Virus record (IMG/VR): IMGVR_UViG_3300040808_002740
Coordinates: 1-64,000 of that record
From: a virus
Length of the DNA stretch: 64,000 nucleotides
Reading direction: 5' to 3' (one strand)
Shown here: positions 49,811-60,400 of the stretch, piece by piece
Layout of the letters: every line of letters begins with the position of its first letter
Position numbering within the stretch: the stretch's first letter is position 1
The notes under the pieces: generated by a model
Told to the model about the DNA's origin: nothing
What the model saw: only the letters and a program-made list of their open reading frames with translations
The model's database searches: none
Translations under genes and position numbers: made by a program

Positions 49811-51430
49811 ATGGACAGAGAAAAGTCTTTAGTGAAAATCACCAACAAGTACCTTTGCATGGTTTCAGGTCAGAAACGAATGGAACCATGTTCTGGGTGC
49901 TCTAATCCCAAAGGCTGCTTGTCACGAGCAATGCAGTACAAGGAGACAGAGGAAATGGAAAGCACCGAAGAAAAAGCCGTCGTCAAGATCAGTGCAGATG
50001 GCGATGTTATGAAATGTGCCAAAGGCATGGACATCAAAGAGTGTGGTTACAAGGGCGGCAAAGTATGTGGCGCTTGTGGAGCCATGGCTGTTGAGGCTAA
50101 AGACGATTCTCAAGATCTGGCTGAAGATGCGACAGAGGTCGCCGAGCTAGAGATTTCTGAGAAGGACGCAGAAGAGATCATCGAAGCAAAATCCGAAGAT
50201 GCTCCTGCTGAAGAAGACGACGCTGATGCCGAAGAGGCAACCGAGGCTGATGCCGAGGAGAAAAGCGCTGACAGCATTGAAATTGAAATCGTTGACGCTG
50301 CTGACGTTGAGGAGAAGGCATTCGGTGCGCCCGCTCCTGTTCGCGGCGACGAGGACGAGGACGAGGAAGAGGACGAAGCTGAAGAGGCTGCTCCTGACGC
50401 AGAGATGGAAGACGAAGACGACGAGGACGGCAAGGGTTACGGGATGATGAAGCCCGGCAAGCGTTCACGTCGCATGGCGATGAAGTCACTTGGCGTTGCC
50501 GAGGAAGAGGACGTGTTCCTCTGCCAAATGGAACGTAAGGTTTACTCAGCCAAAGACGACGTCTGCGCCAACTGCCCTGGCGGTTGCGCCCCCGAAGAGG
50601 GCATGCCCGGAATCCTTGATATTGAAGGTGTCGCTCTTGACATGTTCGGCGGCAAAGTTCTTTCTTCTGGCTATGCAGACGAAGCGGATCTGTTCATCGT
50701 TGACGTGATGGGCAAGGACGGGCGAGCATTTGAGATCCTCGCTGACGGTCAGACTGGTGAAGTTGTTAACTTCCATCGCCTGACAACGTCTGATCTTGAG
50801 AGCGCCATGGGTCAGAAGTCTCTTGAAGACGCAGAGAGCGCCTTGGTTGATATCAAGAGCGCCGAGCGTATTGCTTTGGAGATGCTGAAAGACGAACTGG
50901 GAATTGAAGGCAAAGTTCTTGAAGCCGACTCCGACCTCTTTGAGGGGTATGACTCGTACGTCTTTGAGATTGACGGCGAGAACGGCAAGTCGTACGACGC
51001 TTTCGTTGGTCTCGGCGGTGAGCGTTTCGGCTACGACGAGTACGACGCCTCTGAAGTTGTTGATATTGAAGCCGAAGCGGCTGAACTTGCGCTGAAGCGG
51101 ATGTATTCAGACGACGAGCGTGAGAAACTCGCTGAGAGCGGCATGGCGATGGAAGACGGTTCGTTCCCAATCAAGGACGTTGAGGACTTGAAGAACGCTA
51201 TTCAAGCGTATGGTCGAGCCAAGGACAAAGACAAGGCTAAAGCACACATCATCAAGCGTGCGATGGATCTTGACTCTGCTGACCTCATCCCAGAGAACTG
51301 GGTGCCAAAGAAGATCGCTGAAGAGGCTGAGGCTGCCGAGTCCGACGAGAAGAGCGCAGAAGACGACTTCATGGCAAAGATCATGGAGTTTGAAATGCTT
51401 TCCGTTGAGGACGAAATCGGCGAAGTCTGA
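49811..51430 (+). CDS. Acidic head protein with cysteine clusters and a DUF6582-like motif
   Basis: A 539-residue, strongly acidic protein. N-terminus has Cys clusters (MEPCSGCSNPKGCLSR, then KGMDIKECGYKGGKVCGACG) and there is a later one (CANCPGGCAPEE) that may bind metal. Residues about 100-210 are a long Glu/Asp/Ala-rich stretch (DEDEDEEEDEAEE). Residues about 270-330 (FEILADGQTGEVVNFH) look PepSY-like. SDDEREKLAESGMAMEDGSF at about 436-455 and IQAYGRAKDKDKAKAHIIKR match a DUF6582-like element found in phage head proteins. An internal ATG at 49955 has a strong AGGAG and could start a shorter form. A scaffold or capsid-inner role is likely; not proven. Confidence 0.65.
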   Translation: MDREKSLVKITNKYLCMVSGQKRMEPCSGCSNPKGCLSRAMQYKETEEMESTEEKAVVKISADGDVMKCAKGMDIKECGYKGGKVCGACGAMAVEAKDDSQDLAEDATEVAELEISEKDAEEIIEAKSEDAPAEEDDADAEEATEADAEEKSADSIEIEIVDAADVEEKAFGAPAPVRGDEDEDEEEDEAEEAAPDAEMEDEDDEDGKGYGMMKPGKRSRRMAMKSLGVAEEEDVFLCQMERKVYSAKDDVCANCPGGCAPEEGMPGILDIEGVALDMFGGKVLSSGYADEADLFIVDVMGKDGRAFEILADGQTGEVVNFHRLTTSDLESAMGQKSLEDAESALVDIKSAERIALEMLKDELGIEGKVLEADSDLFEGYDSYVFEIDGENGKSYDAFVGLGGERFGYDEYDASEVVDIEAEAAELALKRMYSDDEREKLAESGMAMEDGSFPIKDVEDLKNAIQAYGRAKDKDKAKAHIIKRAMDLDSADLIPENWVPKKIAEEAEAAESDEKSAEDDFMAKIMEFEMLSVEDEIGEV

Positions 51431-51459
51431 CCTCTACAATTTAAAAGAGGTATGGGGAC

Positions 51460-51744
51460 ATGGACCCTGTTACTGCTAGTCAAAAAGTGAATATTGCTAT
51501 TCGTCGTGCCAAAGATCTAAGCGCATCAGCGAAGGCACACCCACTTCTTGACCGGCATAGGGAGCCAGAGTACGTCTACACGCCTTACGAGTTTCGCGGC
51601 ACTCACGTAAAAAGGGTCATTGCTGATCCCGAGCGTGAACTGGCTAACAAGGTAAGAAATGCTATTGCCGCTTCTCGTGCAGATATTTACGAACGTTTGC
51701 GTTCTCAATTTGCGAGCGATGACGATTGCGGATGCGAGAGTTGA
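51460..51744 (+). CDS. Small head-region protein with C-terminal CGC motif
   Basis: A 94-residue mostly helical, basic protein (ASQKVNIAIRRAKDLSASAK) ending FASDDDCGCES. The short acidic tail plus C-G-C is shared with neighbouring head proteins. No family recognised. Only a weak ribosome site (GGGGAC) is present. Between the acidic head protein and the next unknown gene, so probably a virion or assembly factor. Confidence 0.55.
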   Translation: MDPVTASQKVNIAIRRAKDLSASAKAHPLLDRHREPEYVYTPYEFRGTHVKRVIADPERELANKVRNAIAASRADIYERLRSQFASDDDCGCES

Positions 51745-51752
51745 GGTAACCG

Positions 51753-52364
51753 ATGGAAGAAAAAGCTCCTACCCCTCCGGCGTTGCAGTCGGTTTTAGAT
51801 CTGCCCCAAGAGCGGATCTCTGGTGACATTCTTCGTGGCTATGGACCTCGTCGTGGAAACTTGGAGCGTCTTCTCCGCTACTGGCGTCCGATTATGCGTA
51901 AACCTGGCGGTTTCCGTCGCTGTCGCCGAATTCTTGCAAATCACCCCGAGTTGTACCCGTTGGAGCGGATCTGCGCTTGGCTCCACCACGAAACAACTGG
52001 CTTGTGGCCAAATGAGGGATGCCATCATCCTGGCATGAAGAACTGTCGAGGCAAGCCTCGCAAGGGTCGTCGTGGTTCTTTGTGGACGGACAAAGAGTGG
52101 GAGCGTCGTTTGGCTCGCCGTTTCCGTCGGGGCAAAAAAGGGGCGTTGACCCCTCAAGAGAATTATGTTGTCACTGAAGGTGACTACACCTACGCCATGA
52201 AAGTCCTGAGCGAGTTCATGGAGATGGAGAAAGGTTTTGTTGACTATCTGCGAGATGACAAAAACTGGATCCATATTGGTGAAGACGAAAACGGCAACGA
52301 AGTAGAGCATGAATGGATGAAAGCCGACTCTGACGGCTGTGGCTGCGGGTGCGGCGATGGCTGA
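51753..52364 (+). CDS. Unknown basic head-region protein with terminal CGCGCG motif
   Basis: A 203-residue basic protein. RRGNLERLLRYWRPIMRKPG and GGFRRCRRILANHPELYPLE are followed by CAWLHHETTGLWPNEGCHHP, a Cys/His-rich region that could bind zinc, then a strongly basic region (GKPRKGRRGSL). The end is DSDGCGCGCGDG. Similar small basic proteins accompany head genes in actinophages; function not known. GAGGT precedes the ATG, and the next gene starts inside its end (overlap of eight bases). Confidence 0.55.
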   Translation: MEEKAPTPPALQSVLDLPQERISGDILRGYGPRRGNLERLLRYWRPIMRKPGGFRRCRRILANHPELYPLERICAWLHHETTGLWPNEGCHHPGMKNCRGKPRKGRRGSLWTDKEWERRLARRFRRGKKGALTPQENYVVTEGDYTYAMKVLSEFMEMEKGFVDYLRDDKNWIHIGEDENGNEVEHEWMKADSDGCGCGCGDG

Positions 52365-54408
52365 TCGTCTGCCTCGCCCGCTTTCTTTCATTCGTCATTT
52401 CGTTCTTGACGACGAGCGGAAGCCAGCAACGGGGTTGTTTTATTTCCCTTTGCTCGGTTCTAAGGTGTTGGCTGAGCATAAGGGTCGCTTGTACCGCAAC
52501 CAAAGCGTTAAGCGTGTTGGGGCACTCGGAGGTGGGCGGGCATCGCAGGCTGCTCAAGCCGCTGGCTCAATGCTTGCTCCAGGGAACGTGAGTCCTGCTC
52601 GTTCGCCTATTAGGTCTGGAATTTCTCGAGCTTTGACCCCTGGTGGTGGTCGTGGACGTGGATCTGTCCCACAGAAACCTGAGCGCGGCTACCGTTGCCC
52701 AGAAGGTTTCCAGTTTGGTGGACGTTTCACTGATGAGAACTTCACAACTTGCGGTAAGCAGTTGTTTGACATTCCTTCATTACGGGAAACTCTCGCTCAG
52801 GCGATTTACCGTACCCGTGGCACTCGTTCCGTTGGATCTGGTGCTCCCTCTACGTCTACTGACGCTGAGGTTATTGAAGGTGGAGCGGATGACGCTACAG
52901 CACAGTTGATGGTTCAACGTGCCGCAAATGTTCCTCGTGTTGGGAACGAGGATAACAAGGCTCGTTCTGAAGGTATCAAACAGGCTGTTGATGCTGTTGC
53001 GAATCAAGATGCCGAATCGGGCGTGTTGGTACGTCGTGACGGATTTTTGATGGTTCCTGTGGTTTCTGCTCAGGAACTGCGTGATGTTCCTGATAACAGG
53101 AACATGGAAGAAGCGGCGTACGTGATGTCGGCACGCTCTGCCGAACAACTTGGTGGCGACGAGCTGAAGTTCTTGTCAAACACGGGTGTCACATCTCTGG
53201 TGTACGTGACTCCTAACGGGGTGCAGTTGCGTTTGGATAAGAAACGTGATCTGTCCACGGGTGAGCGTCGTCAGTTGGGTAAGGACGTGGCTGATGCGAA
53301 GAAGCAGGATGTCTCTACAGATCCTACGGCTCGACTGAAGTTTATTGCTGAGAAAACTGACGGGTCATTTGAATTCAGTCAAGATATCGGTGACGTCAAA
53401 GACGGGGATGAAACTATCTCGTCAGGTAAAAACAAGGGCATGCCTCGTTGGGCTGTTGGTGCGTTTGTAGAGCAGCCGGATGAACGAGTTGAAGATGCTG
53501 TTGATGATGATGGAGAGGTCACTGCTGCTGTACCAACTGCGGATGGTGATGCAGTTGCTCCGGATACTGAGGAGCGGATTGCCACGGTTAAAGGCGCTGT
53601 AGAGCATTTGAATAACGGTGGTCTTCTGTCTCAGTTAGATCCTTCTGTCGTGTTTGAAGCATTGAAGAGAAGCGACCGGTACAAGGAGCGCGAACTTCGT
53701 GAAGACATCACTTTGTTTGAACCTGAAGAAGGCGCAAAGATTATTGTCAAAACCAACAACACTGATTTTGAACATCTGAGCGCACACTTCTCATCAGAGG
53801 TATTGCGGTCGCTTGGTGTGCAGGCTCCAGCAGTCAAGTTCGCTGGCGAAGGTGACGACAAGCCATTTGCTTACCGTTCTCCTGACGGGGTGATTGAAGG
53901 CACGTTTATTGACAGAAACTTGAGCCCTGGTGATCTTCCTCCTGAGCGAATTATTGGCGTTCAGATTGCGGACTGGCTGTCCGACACCCGTGACCGTTCT
54001 CCTGCCTCAATCATCGGCGTTCGCCAAGAGGAAAATGAGGATGAGTTTGATCTCGTTGCAGGTATTGGTCCTGCTTCTGCCCTGATTGGGTTGAGTGCTG
54101 AAGAGTTGGAAGAGCGTCGATCTTTGGATATCCCGGCTTTCTTTGAGTCAACGAAAACCTCTTACGGTCAAGATTTCTCTGAGGCGACAGATCAGCAACG
54201 TGACATTCTGATCCAGGTTCTCAATGCTCTTATTGATAGAGCACGTGAATTTGATTGGACGGAGTACCGCGAGAAATTAGCTGTTGACGGTAAACTAAGT
54301 GAAGGCGAAGAGCAACACTTGGAGATTGTTGAAACTCTTTTCAATGATCGTCTGAATAAGTTAGAGAACTCTCGTGAAGCACTGCTAGCGATCTTGGGTA
54401 TTCAGTGA
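52357..54408 (+). CDS. Head-region protein with pseudokinase-like C-terminus (paralog of giant protein)
   Basis: A 683-residue protein from ATG 52357. Residues about 108-132 have RGYRCPEGFQFGGRFTDENF, a motif shared with the giant protein next door (WRCPDGSLYGGRITD). The C-terminal ~230 residues (from about 455) follow the kinase-like part of that protein: IIVKTNNTDFEHLSAHFSSE aligns with its KKYIIKTEDRNHMGH region. Where the giant has DRTPGN and IDHGNAF, this has DRSPASI and VAGIGPASALIG, so catalytic Asn and metal Asp are lost. A pseudokinase or purely structural role is likely. It overlaps the giant gene by one base. Kinase-like relation is my reading of patterns. Confidence 0.55.
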   Translation: MADRLPRPLSFIRHFVLDDERKPATGLFYFPLLGSKVLAEHKGRLYRNQSVKRVGALGGGRASQAAQAAGSMLAPGNVSPARSPIRSGISRALTPGGGRGRGSVPQKPERGYRCPEGFQFGGRFTDENFTTCGKQLFDIPSLRETLAQAIYRTRGTRSVGSGAPSTSTDAEVIEGGADDATAQLMVQRAANVPRVGNEDNKARSEGIKQAVDAVANQDAESGVLVRRDGFLMVPVVSAQELRDVPDNRNMEEAAYVMSARSAEQLGGDELKFLSNTGVTSLVYVTPNGVQLRLDKKRDLSTGERRQLGKDVADAKKQDVSTDPTARLKFIAEKTDGSFEFSQDIGDVKDGDETISSGKNKGMPRWAVGAFVEQPDERVEDAVDDDGEVTAAVPTADGDAVAPDTEERIATVKGAVEHLNNGGLLSQLDPSVVFEALKRSDRYKERELREDITLFEPEEGAKIIVKTNNTDFEHLSAHFSSEVLRSLGVQAPAVKFAGEGDDKPFAYRSPDGVIEGTFIDRNLSPGDLPPERIIGVQIADWLSDTRDRSPASIIGVRQEENEDEFDLVAGIGPASALIGLSAEELEERRSLDIPAFFESTKTSYGQDFSEATDQQRDILIQVLNALIDRAREFDWTEYREKLAVDGKLSEGEEQHLEIVETLFNDRLNKLENSREALLAILGIQ

Positions 54409-57400
54409 TGAAACAAATCAGTTTTGTTAAAGATGTTGAGACTGGGGATCTGTACGGTTTCATTATCCGTGACGGAGATCGCGCTACCGCTATCGGCGCT
54501 ACGCCACACGCTAAAACTTGGGCTAGTTGGGCAAATCACTCAAAGATGTTGTCTGACCAGATGACCAAGTCACTTGATGTGACGTTGCAAAAGTCTGAGT
54601 CCTTTGACTTGAACACTAAGCGTCTTGAGGTTCTCAAGTCTCGTCTCCCACGTAACTTGTTTGATCAGATTGTTGATAACGCTGATGATGAGGCAATGAT
54701 TATTCGTGGGACTCGTCACAAGACGATGGGTGCCAGGTTTATCAGTAAGTCTGTGAGCCAGCATAAACATCCTTACCAAGGTGTTGCTTCACGACCATTG
54801 AGTTCGTTCTCCCTCGCTGACCGTAAGGCTGCGATGGAATACAAAGCAGTATTTGCTGAGACTCAACAGAAGTATTCAACGCTGAATATTCAGGTAAAGA
54901 AAAACCGGGCTGTTTTTGACCCGAACATTGGTCCAGGTGGTGGATGGCGTTGTCCTGACGGATCACTTTACGGCGGTCGCATCACTGACCGTTTTGGTCG
55001 TGGATGTGGTGGGGGTCTAACTCGCCGTATCGGTCGCGCAATCATGAATGCTGGTCGTCGTCTTGACGATCTTGGCGAAACGATGGATCAGCGTCGTGCT
55101 GTTCGTCGAGCGGCTCGGGTTGAGCGTCAAGCAGATCGACGTGAGCGTGCAGCGAAAAAGATCCAGCGTGTCAGCGACTCTCTTGAGTCTTTGGCTCAGG
55201 CACTGGTTGGTGATTATCAGCCGTTGGAAGGTATTACTCCTAGACGTAAGCGTCGTCGTGGCGCTGGTGTTGTTGATGGGGATCTTCCAGATACAGACGT
55301 GCCTCGTGCGCGCCGTCGGAAGTTAGTTCCTTCTAAGCCAAAGCGGACAGTTGTTGCTGATGATTTGAAGAAGAAGCCTTCAGGTCGAAAAAAGCGTGGC
55401 GCTGAGGCTAAGCCGACAGAGTTGACTCCTCGGGTTCGTAAGTTGACTGAAAGTCTTGCTCAACGTCTCGTTGGCGACTACGAACCACTTGAAGGAATTG
55501 AAGGTCGTCCGCGACGGTCTCGTCGGTCTGACGGTGATCAGAGAACGGTAATTCAGCGGATTCAAGATGCTATTGAGCGTTTCGTTTCTCGGTTGATCGG
55601 CGACTATGAGCCGTTGGAGGGAATCTCTCCTCGTCGTGATCGTCGTCGCCGTGAGGTTGCGAAGAAAGTTCCGACTCCCGCTAAGAAGCCTTCTGGTAAG
55701 AAGACCCCGGCGAAGAAGACCCCAGCGAAGAAGCCTCGCGCCCAGAAGCCAAAGAAAAAGGATCGCGTCGCTGAGATCAATGACGAACTGAAAAAACTTA
55801 GCCAAGAGCGGATGTCAATTGAATCTAAGGAAGGCGCTTTCACCCAGAAAGAGAATGCGCGACTAAAAGAGATTGAGAAGGAACGCTCAGCTCTGCTCGT
55901 TGAGAGAGCGAAACTTGAGTCCGCCGATCCGATGCCTCAGGATATTCCAAGTCCTGATAAGCCTAAGAAGGTTAAGCCTGCTGCACCTTCAAAAGCAAAA
56001 GCCGGTAAGCAGTACGGTGGTGCCTTCAAGAACGGCGACAACGCTAAGGCTAAAGCCGTTGAGCGTTCCATGGAGACTGGCCAGTCGCTTGTTGTGGTTC
56101 GTGGCGATGACGACAAGTTCCGAATCGTGGACGCTGACCGTTTGAATGACGACGACTCCTTGATGGCGATGTTTGCTGTTACTCCTGAGGGTGGCTTTGT
56201 TGAATGGGACAACGACCTGTCGTTCGACGACAACATGAAGGTTGTCAAGGCTGCAATTGATCTTGAAGAAAAAGACATCATTGAGGAACTGAAACCTGTT
56301 CCGGTTGAAGATCTTGACCTTGAGTTGAAGAAGTCAAAGACAGGTTCTTTCTTGCCTGATGCTTTGAACTCAATCATGTTGGAAAACCATCGGAAGGGTG
56401 CTGACGCCGATTTCCGTAAGGCGTTCCACGAGCAACGGTTGAAGAACTGGTCGTTCTGGAAAAATCAAGTCGGTGACGACAAGTTTGAAGATGTCACTGA
56501 CGCTAAGGGAGCGTTGGCTCTCATTGACGCTCACTACGAGAAGGTTTCAAAAACTGAGCCTATTGACGAGGCGCTGCTTGGCATGTTGCGTGCTGAGCGT
56601 AAAAACTTTTTGGCTATGTGGGTTCCTGATGATGGAATGGACGAAGTCAATTTCTATGAGCGCTTTAACTATGTGAATCCGAAGCGGCGTCAGGCGATTA
56701 TTCAGCAAGCAAATGTTGGCGAAATGCTGGTTGGCAAGAAGAAGAAGGCTGATAAGCCGAAGACGCCGAATGTTGATGCGCCTATCAATCCGGATAAATC
56801 TGTTGTCCCTGAGGCTGATGCGCCTGAAGCACCAAAACCTCCGGATGCGCCTAAGCAACTTTCAGTGCCAGGTAAAGACGTGGAGCCTGACAAGGTTTTG
56901 AACCTTGGTGAAAACCCTGGCAAGTATGTCATGTCGTATAAGCAGGGGTTGCGTTCAACTATTGAGAACTTGCCTGAAGATAAGAAGAATAAAAATGACA
57001 TTCTCTATAAGAGCAATGACGAAATTGATGCAGCAGCGAAACTGAATGCTCAAGCTCCTGAGTTGCACGTTTTGAATTTGGAGTCTGAACAGGAGAATTT
57101 GTCTGAACTTCGTGGGGAGTTGTCAAAGAAGATAACGAATGGTGAGACGGTCACTGAAAACGATGTCATCAAGTTGATCCGAGCAGAGAATAAAGTTCGC
57201 TACTACCAGACAGCGGTGGATCAAGATAACGAAGTATATGAGGCGAGCGTTAAGGCACAAGAAGCCCAAGTGGCTGCTTTGCAAGCCAAGATTGATGCAG
57301 ACAAGACCAACGTTCAACTCACTCAGCAGAAAAATTTCACAGAGGCTGCTCAACTAGGTGCTTCTTTTGAGTTAGACAACGAGAAACTTCTGTCAAATGT

Positions 57401-60400
57401 TGACGACGTTGACGAATTGAAGGCTGACCCAGACGCATACATTGCTGCACTTGATGACGACTTGAGTTCAAAGAAATTTGAAGTCAACGCAGGATTGGCT
57501 GAGATGCACGTGAAGGTGTCTGAGGGAACTGCTACGGAGGACGACATTCAGTCGGCTCTCGCTAAGCATGCTGAAGTCCAGAAGTTGGCTGAGGTCGTGG
57601 AAGCCCTGAAGAAGAAGTCGGCGGCTGGCACGTTGTTCCCGTCAGACAGTGATGACGGCGACAGCGCAGAGTTCAACCCGTTCCGTGCAGACTTTGACAC
57701 CTATGAAGGTGACACCACTCCTTTTGACACGTTTGCGGATCGTTCTGCGTATCAGAAGAAACTTGACCAACTATTTGTTGATGCAAAGATTAAAGATGCG
57801 AACGCTCACTCGGCGGGTGAAAAAGACGGAAGCATCGTTGCGAGGTTCGGTAAAGAAGATGGAACTGTTGACGAGAAAGCAATTCTTGACAAGTTAGGCG
57901 AGCTCGGCAAGGCGTATGACGGGATAAATGCGGCGAACCTGCAAAAGATGGGTTCTGGAGAGTTAAGCCCTAACGATCTTGAGTTGAAGTATCTGGCTAT
58001 GGCCGAGATTGAGAAAACTAAACATGCTCTCACTCGGTCTTACGCAATTAACGCTGAGTTGAAGAAGAAAAACGAAGATGACAGCCTGACAACTCCAGAT
58101 TTGATGCCGGATGCTGATCTTCCAGATGATCTAACCGACGGTCTCCCTGAAGTTGACAACATGGAGTCTGCGATCAAGGACTCGATTGATAACTTCACTC
58201 CGACCAAAGCAACTATTGCCTCCGCTAAATCAAAACTGATTTCAGACGCAGAGTTCAACGACCTCAAGACGGAAGATGACGTCAACGCTTACTACGATTA
58301 CTTAGAAGCACGAATTGCTGGCTTGTCGGCACCGTTTGAAATTGTTGCTGTTGCTGATGAGCCGAACTATGAGGCGCTGAACGCTCATTTCGGAAGTGAA
58401 GAAGAGTTCAACCATGCTCTCGCTGTTCACAAGCACAAAAAGGCGTTGGAGAAGTGGGTCAAAGTATCTCGTATCAGCGCCATAGAGTCGCTTGCTGACT
58501 CTGAGAACACTGATGCGCCTGACAAGCCGAAGACGATAAATCCTGATTCACCAGGTGACGCGGCTGGCCACATTCTCTCTCACTTGAAGGCTTCTGCTCC
58601 TGACTTCAAATATGACACGCAGAAAGAAAAGCAAGAAGCCAAGGGCAAGACAATGCAGGGTCAGATCTCAAACGCTGACTATGGCACCGACTTGCTTGAC
58701 TCCCTTCCGGTTGACTTCTACGATCTTTCCGCTCAGGAACAGATTGACGTCCTCCAAAACCTGACTGGTAAAAACAACCCGAACTCTGCATTGGGTGAGA
58801 TTTACAAGACCTACATTCTCCGTGCCAACGGAGACAAGGAAAGTCTTCAGATACTCCAAACAGGCATTGACAACCCAAGCGATCAAAACCTTGTAACTCA
58901 GATCCTGCAAGCAACTGGAACAAACTCGTTGCAGGACGCTATTGATGTCGCCGCATCCGATCTTGACGCAGCAACTGACAAACTTGGTGCTGCTAACGAC
59001 GAGATCTTGAAGTTGCGCGCTATGCGTGATGTAAGCACTGCTCGTAACAAGTACATCGCTGCGCTGTCTGCTCGAATGTCAGATCCTTCACTTCCTGACA
59101 GCGAGAAGAAACTTGTCTATCAAGAACTTAAGAAGTACGCCGACTTTGTCCCAGAGGACAAGCGCTTAGCCTTCAAGCAGGGAATGCTGAACATCAAAGA
59201 TGTGCAGTCAAAACCATCCGACAAAAACACCGGCTCTGGAATGCTTTCCACTCCAGATTTTGATCCTGTTCTTCTCGGTTCAACATCTGACACTGGTGAC
59301 GCTGTCGCACAAACAATCCCAGTTGGCAACGCCGGACTCTTTGACGTTGAAGACGCTGCAACGCATGTTTCCACGGGTGGCGCTTTGTCTCAAGTCCCAG
59401 ACGATTTCTTGAAGGACTCAATTGTTGCCAACCTCGGCGAGAACAAGAGGTTCCAGCCATTTGCGATCACTCAAGGATTCAACCCCGACAACTTCGCTGT
59501 TGTTGATTCAGTGACAGGCAAGAAGTACATCATCAAAACCGAAGATCGCAACCACATGGGTCACATCCAAGAAGCTCTTGGGGCGCACTTGGCGAACGAA
59601 CTCGGGTTCCCAACTGCTGGTATCCGATTTGGTTCAGCAGTAAAAGACACGAACCTCCCTGGTCCACAGCAATCTGCGGAAGGTGTCACCCAGGGTCGCG
59701 GTCGAACAATGGTCATTGAACACCTTGAGAACCAGTTCCCCAATAATGAGGTCAAGTCTCTCCATCAGATCCCTGCGGATGCGCAGTTGACCGGAGAATC
59801 AATTGCTCGGATGATGGTTCTTGACAGGACAATGAACTACTTTGATCGCACGCCCGGCAACATGTTTGTAGTTAAAGGGTCTGACGGTAAGTGGAATCTG
59901 CATCCGATTGACCACGGTAATGCTTTCCGTGACTGGGGTGGTTCAGGTGCAGAACAAGGCGCTGGCTTCACGAAGGTCACGAAGGGCGACAACGTTGACC
60001 TCATGGGTCTTGTTGCCAAGTTGTCTCCTGAAGAGAAAGAGAAATGGGCAAACGCTCTCAACAAGGCGTCACGGAAGGTTGCAAAGTTGGACATGGATTC
60101 CGCTTTGAAAGCCAAGTTGACGTCCGGGAACGTCGTCGGTAACGAGGATGTGCAGCGCCTAGACAAGCACATCGCGTACTTGAAGACGAAACAGTCAAAC
60201 CTTGACTGGGATGCCATGACCACATCTGCTTTGGCGAAGGCTGGCTACAGCCAAGAAGAGATTTCTGACATTCTCACTGGTGGACCAGCAGTCAAGAAAT
60301 TTGCAGTGAATCAGGGTGATAGCCCTGCTGCTACAGCGGTTGAGAAAATGAAAGCCAAGTCTGGTACACGTAACTTTGGGCACGTCATGTTGTGGGACGG

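Noticed and set aside
50110-50433. Serine-rich minus-strand frame
   Set aside because: Antisense of the Glu/Asp/Ala-rich stretch of the acidic head protein.
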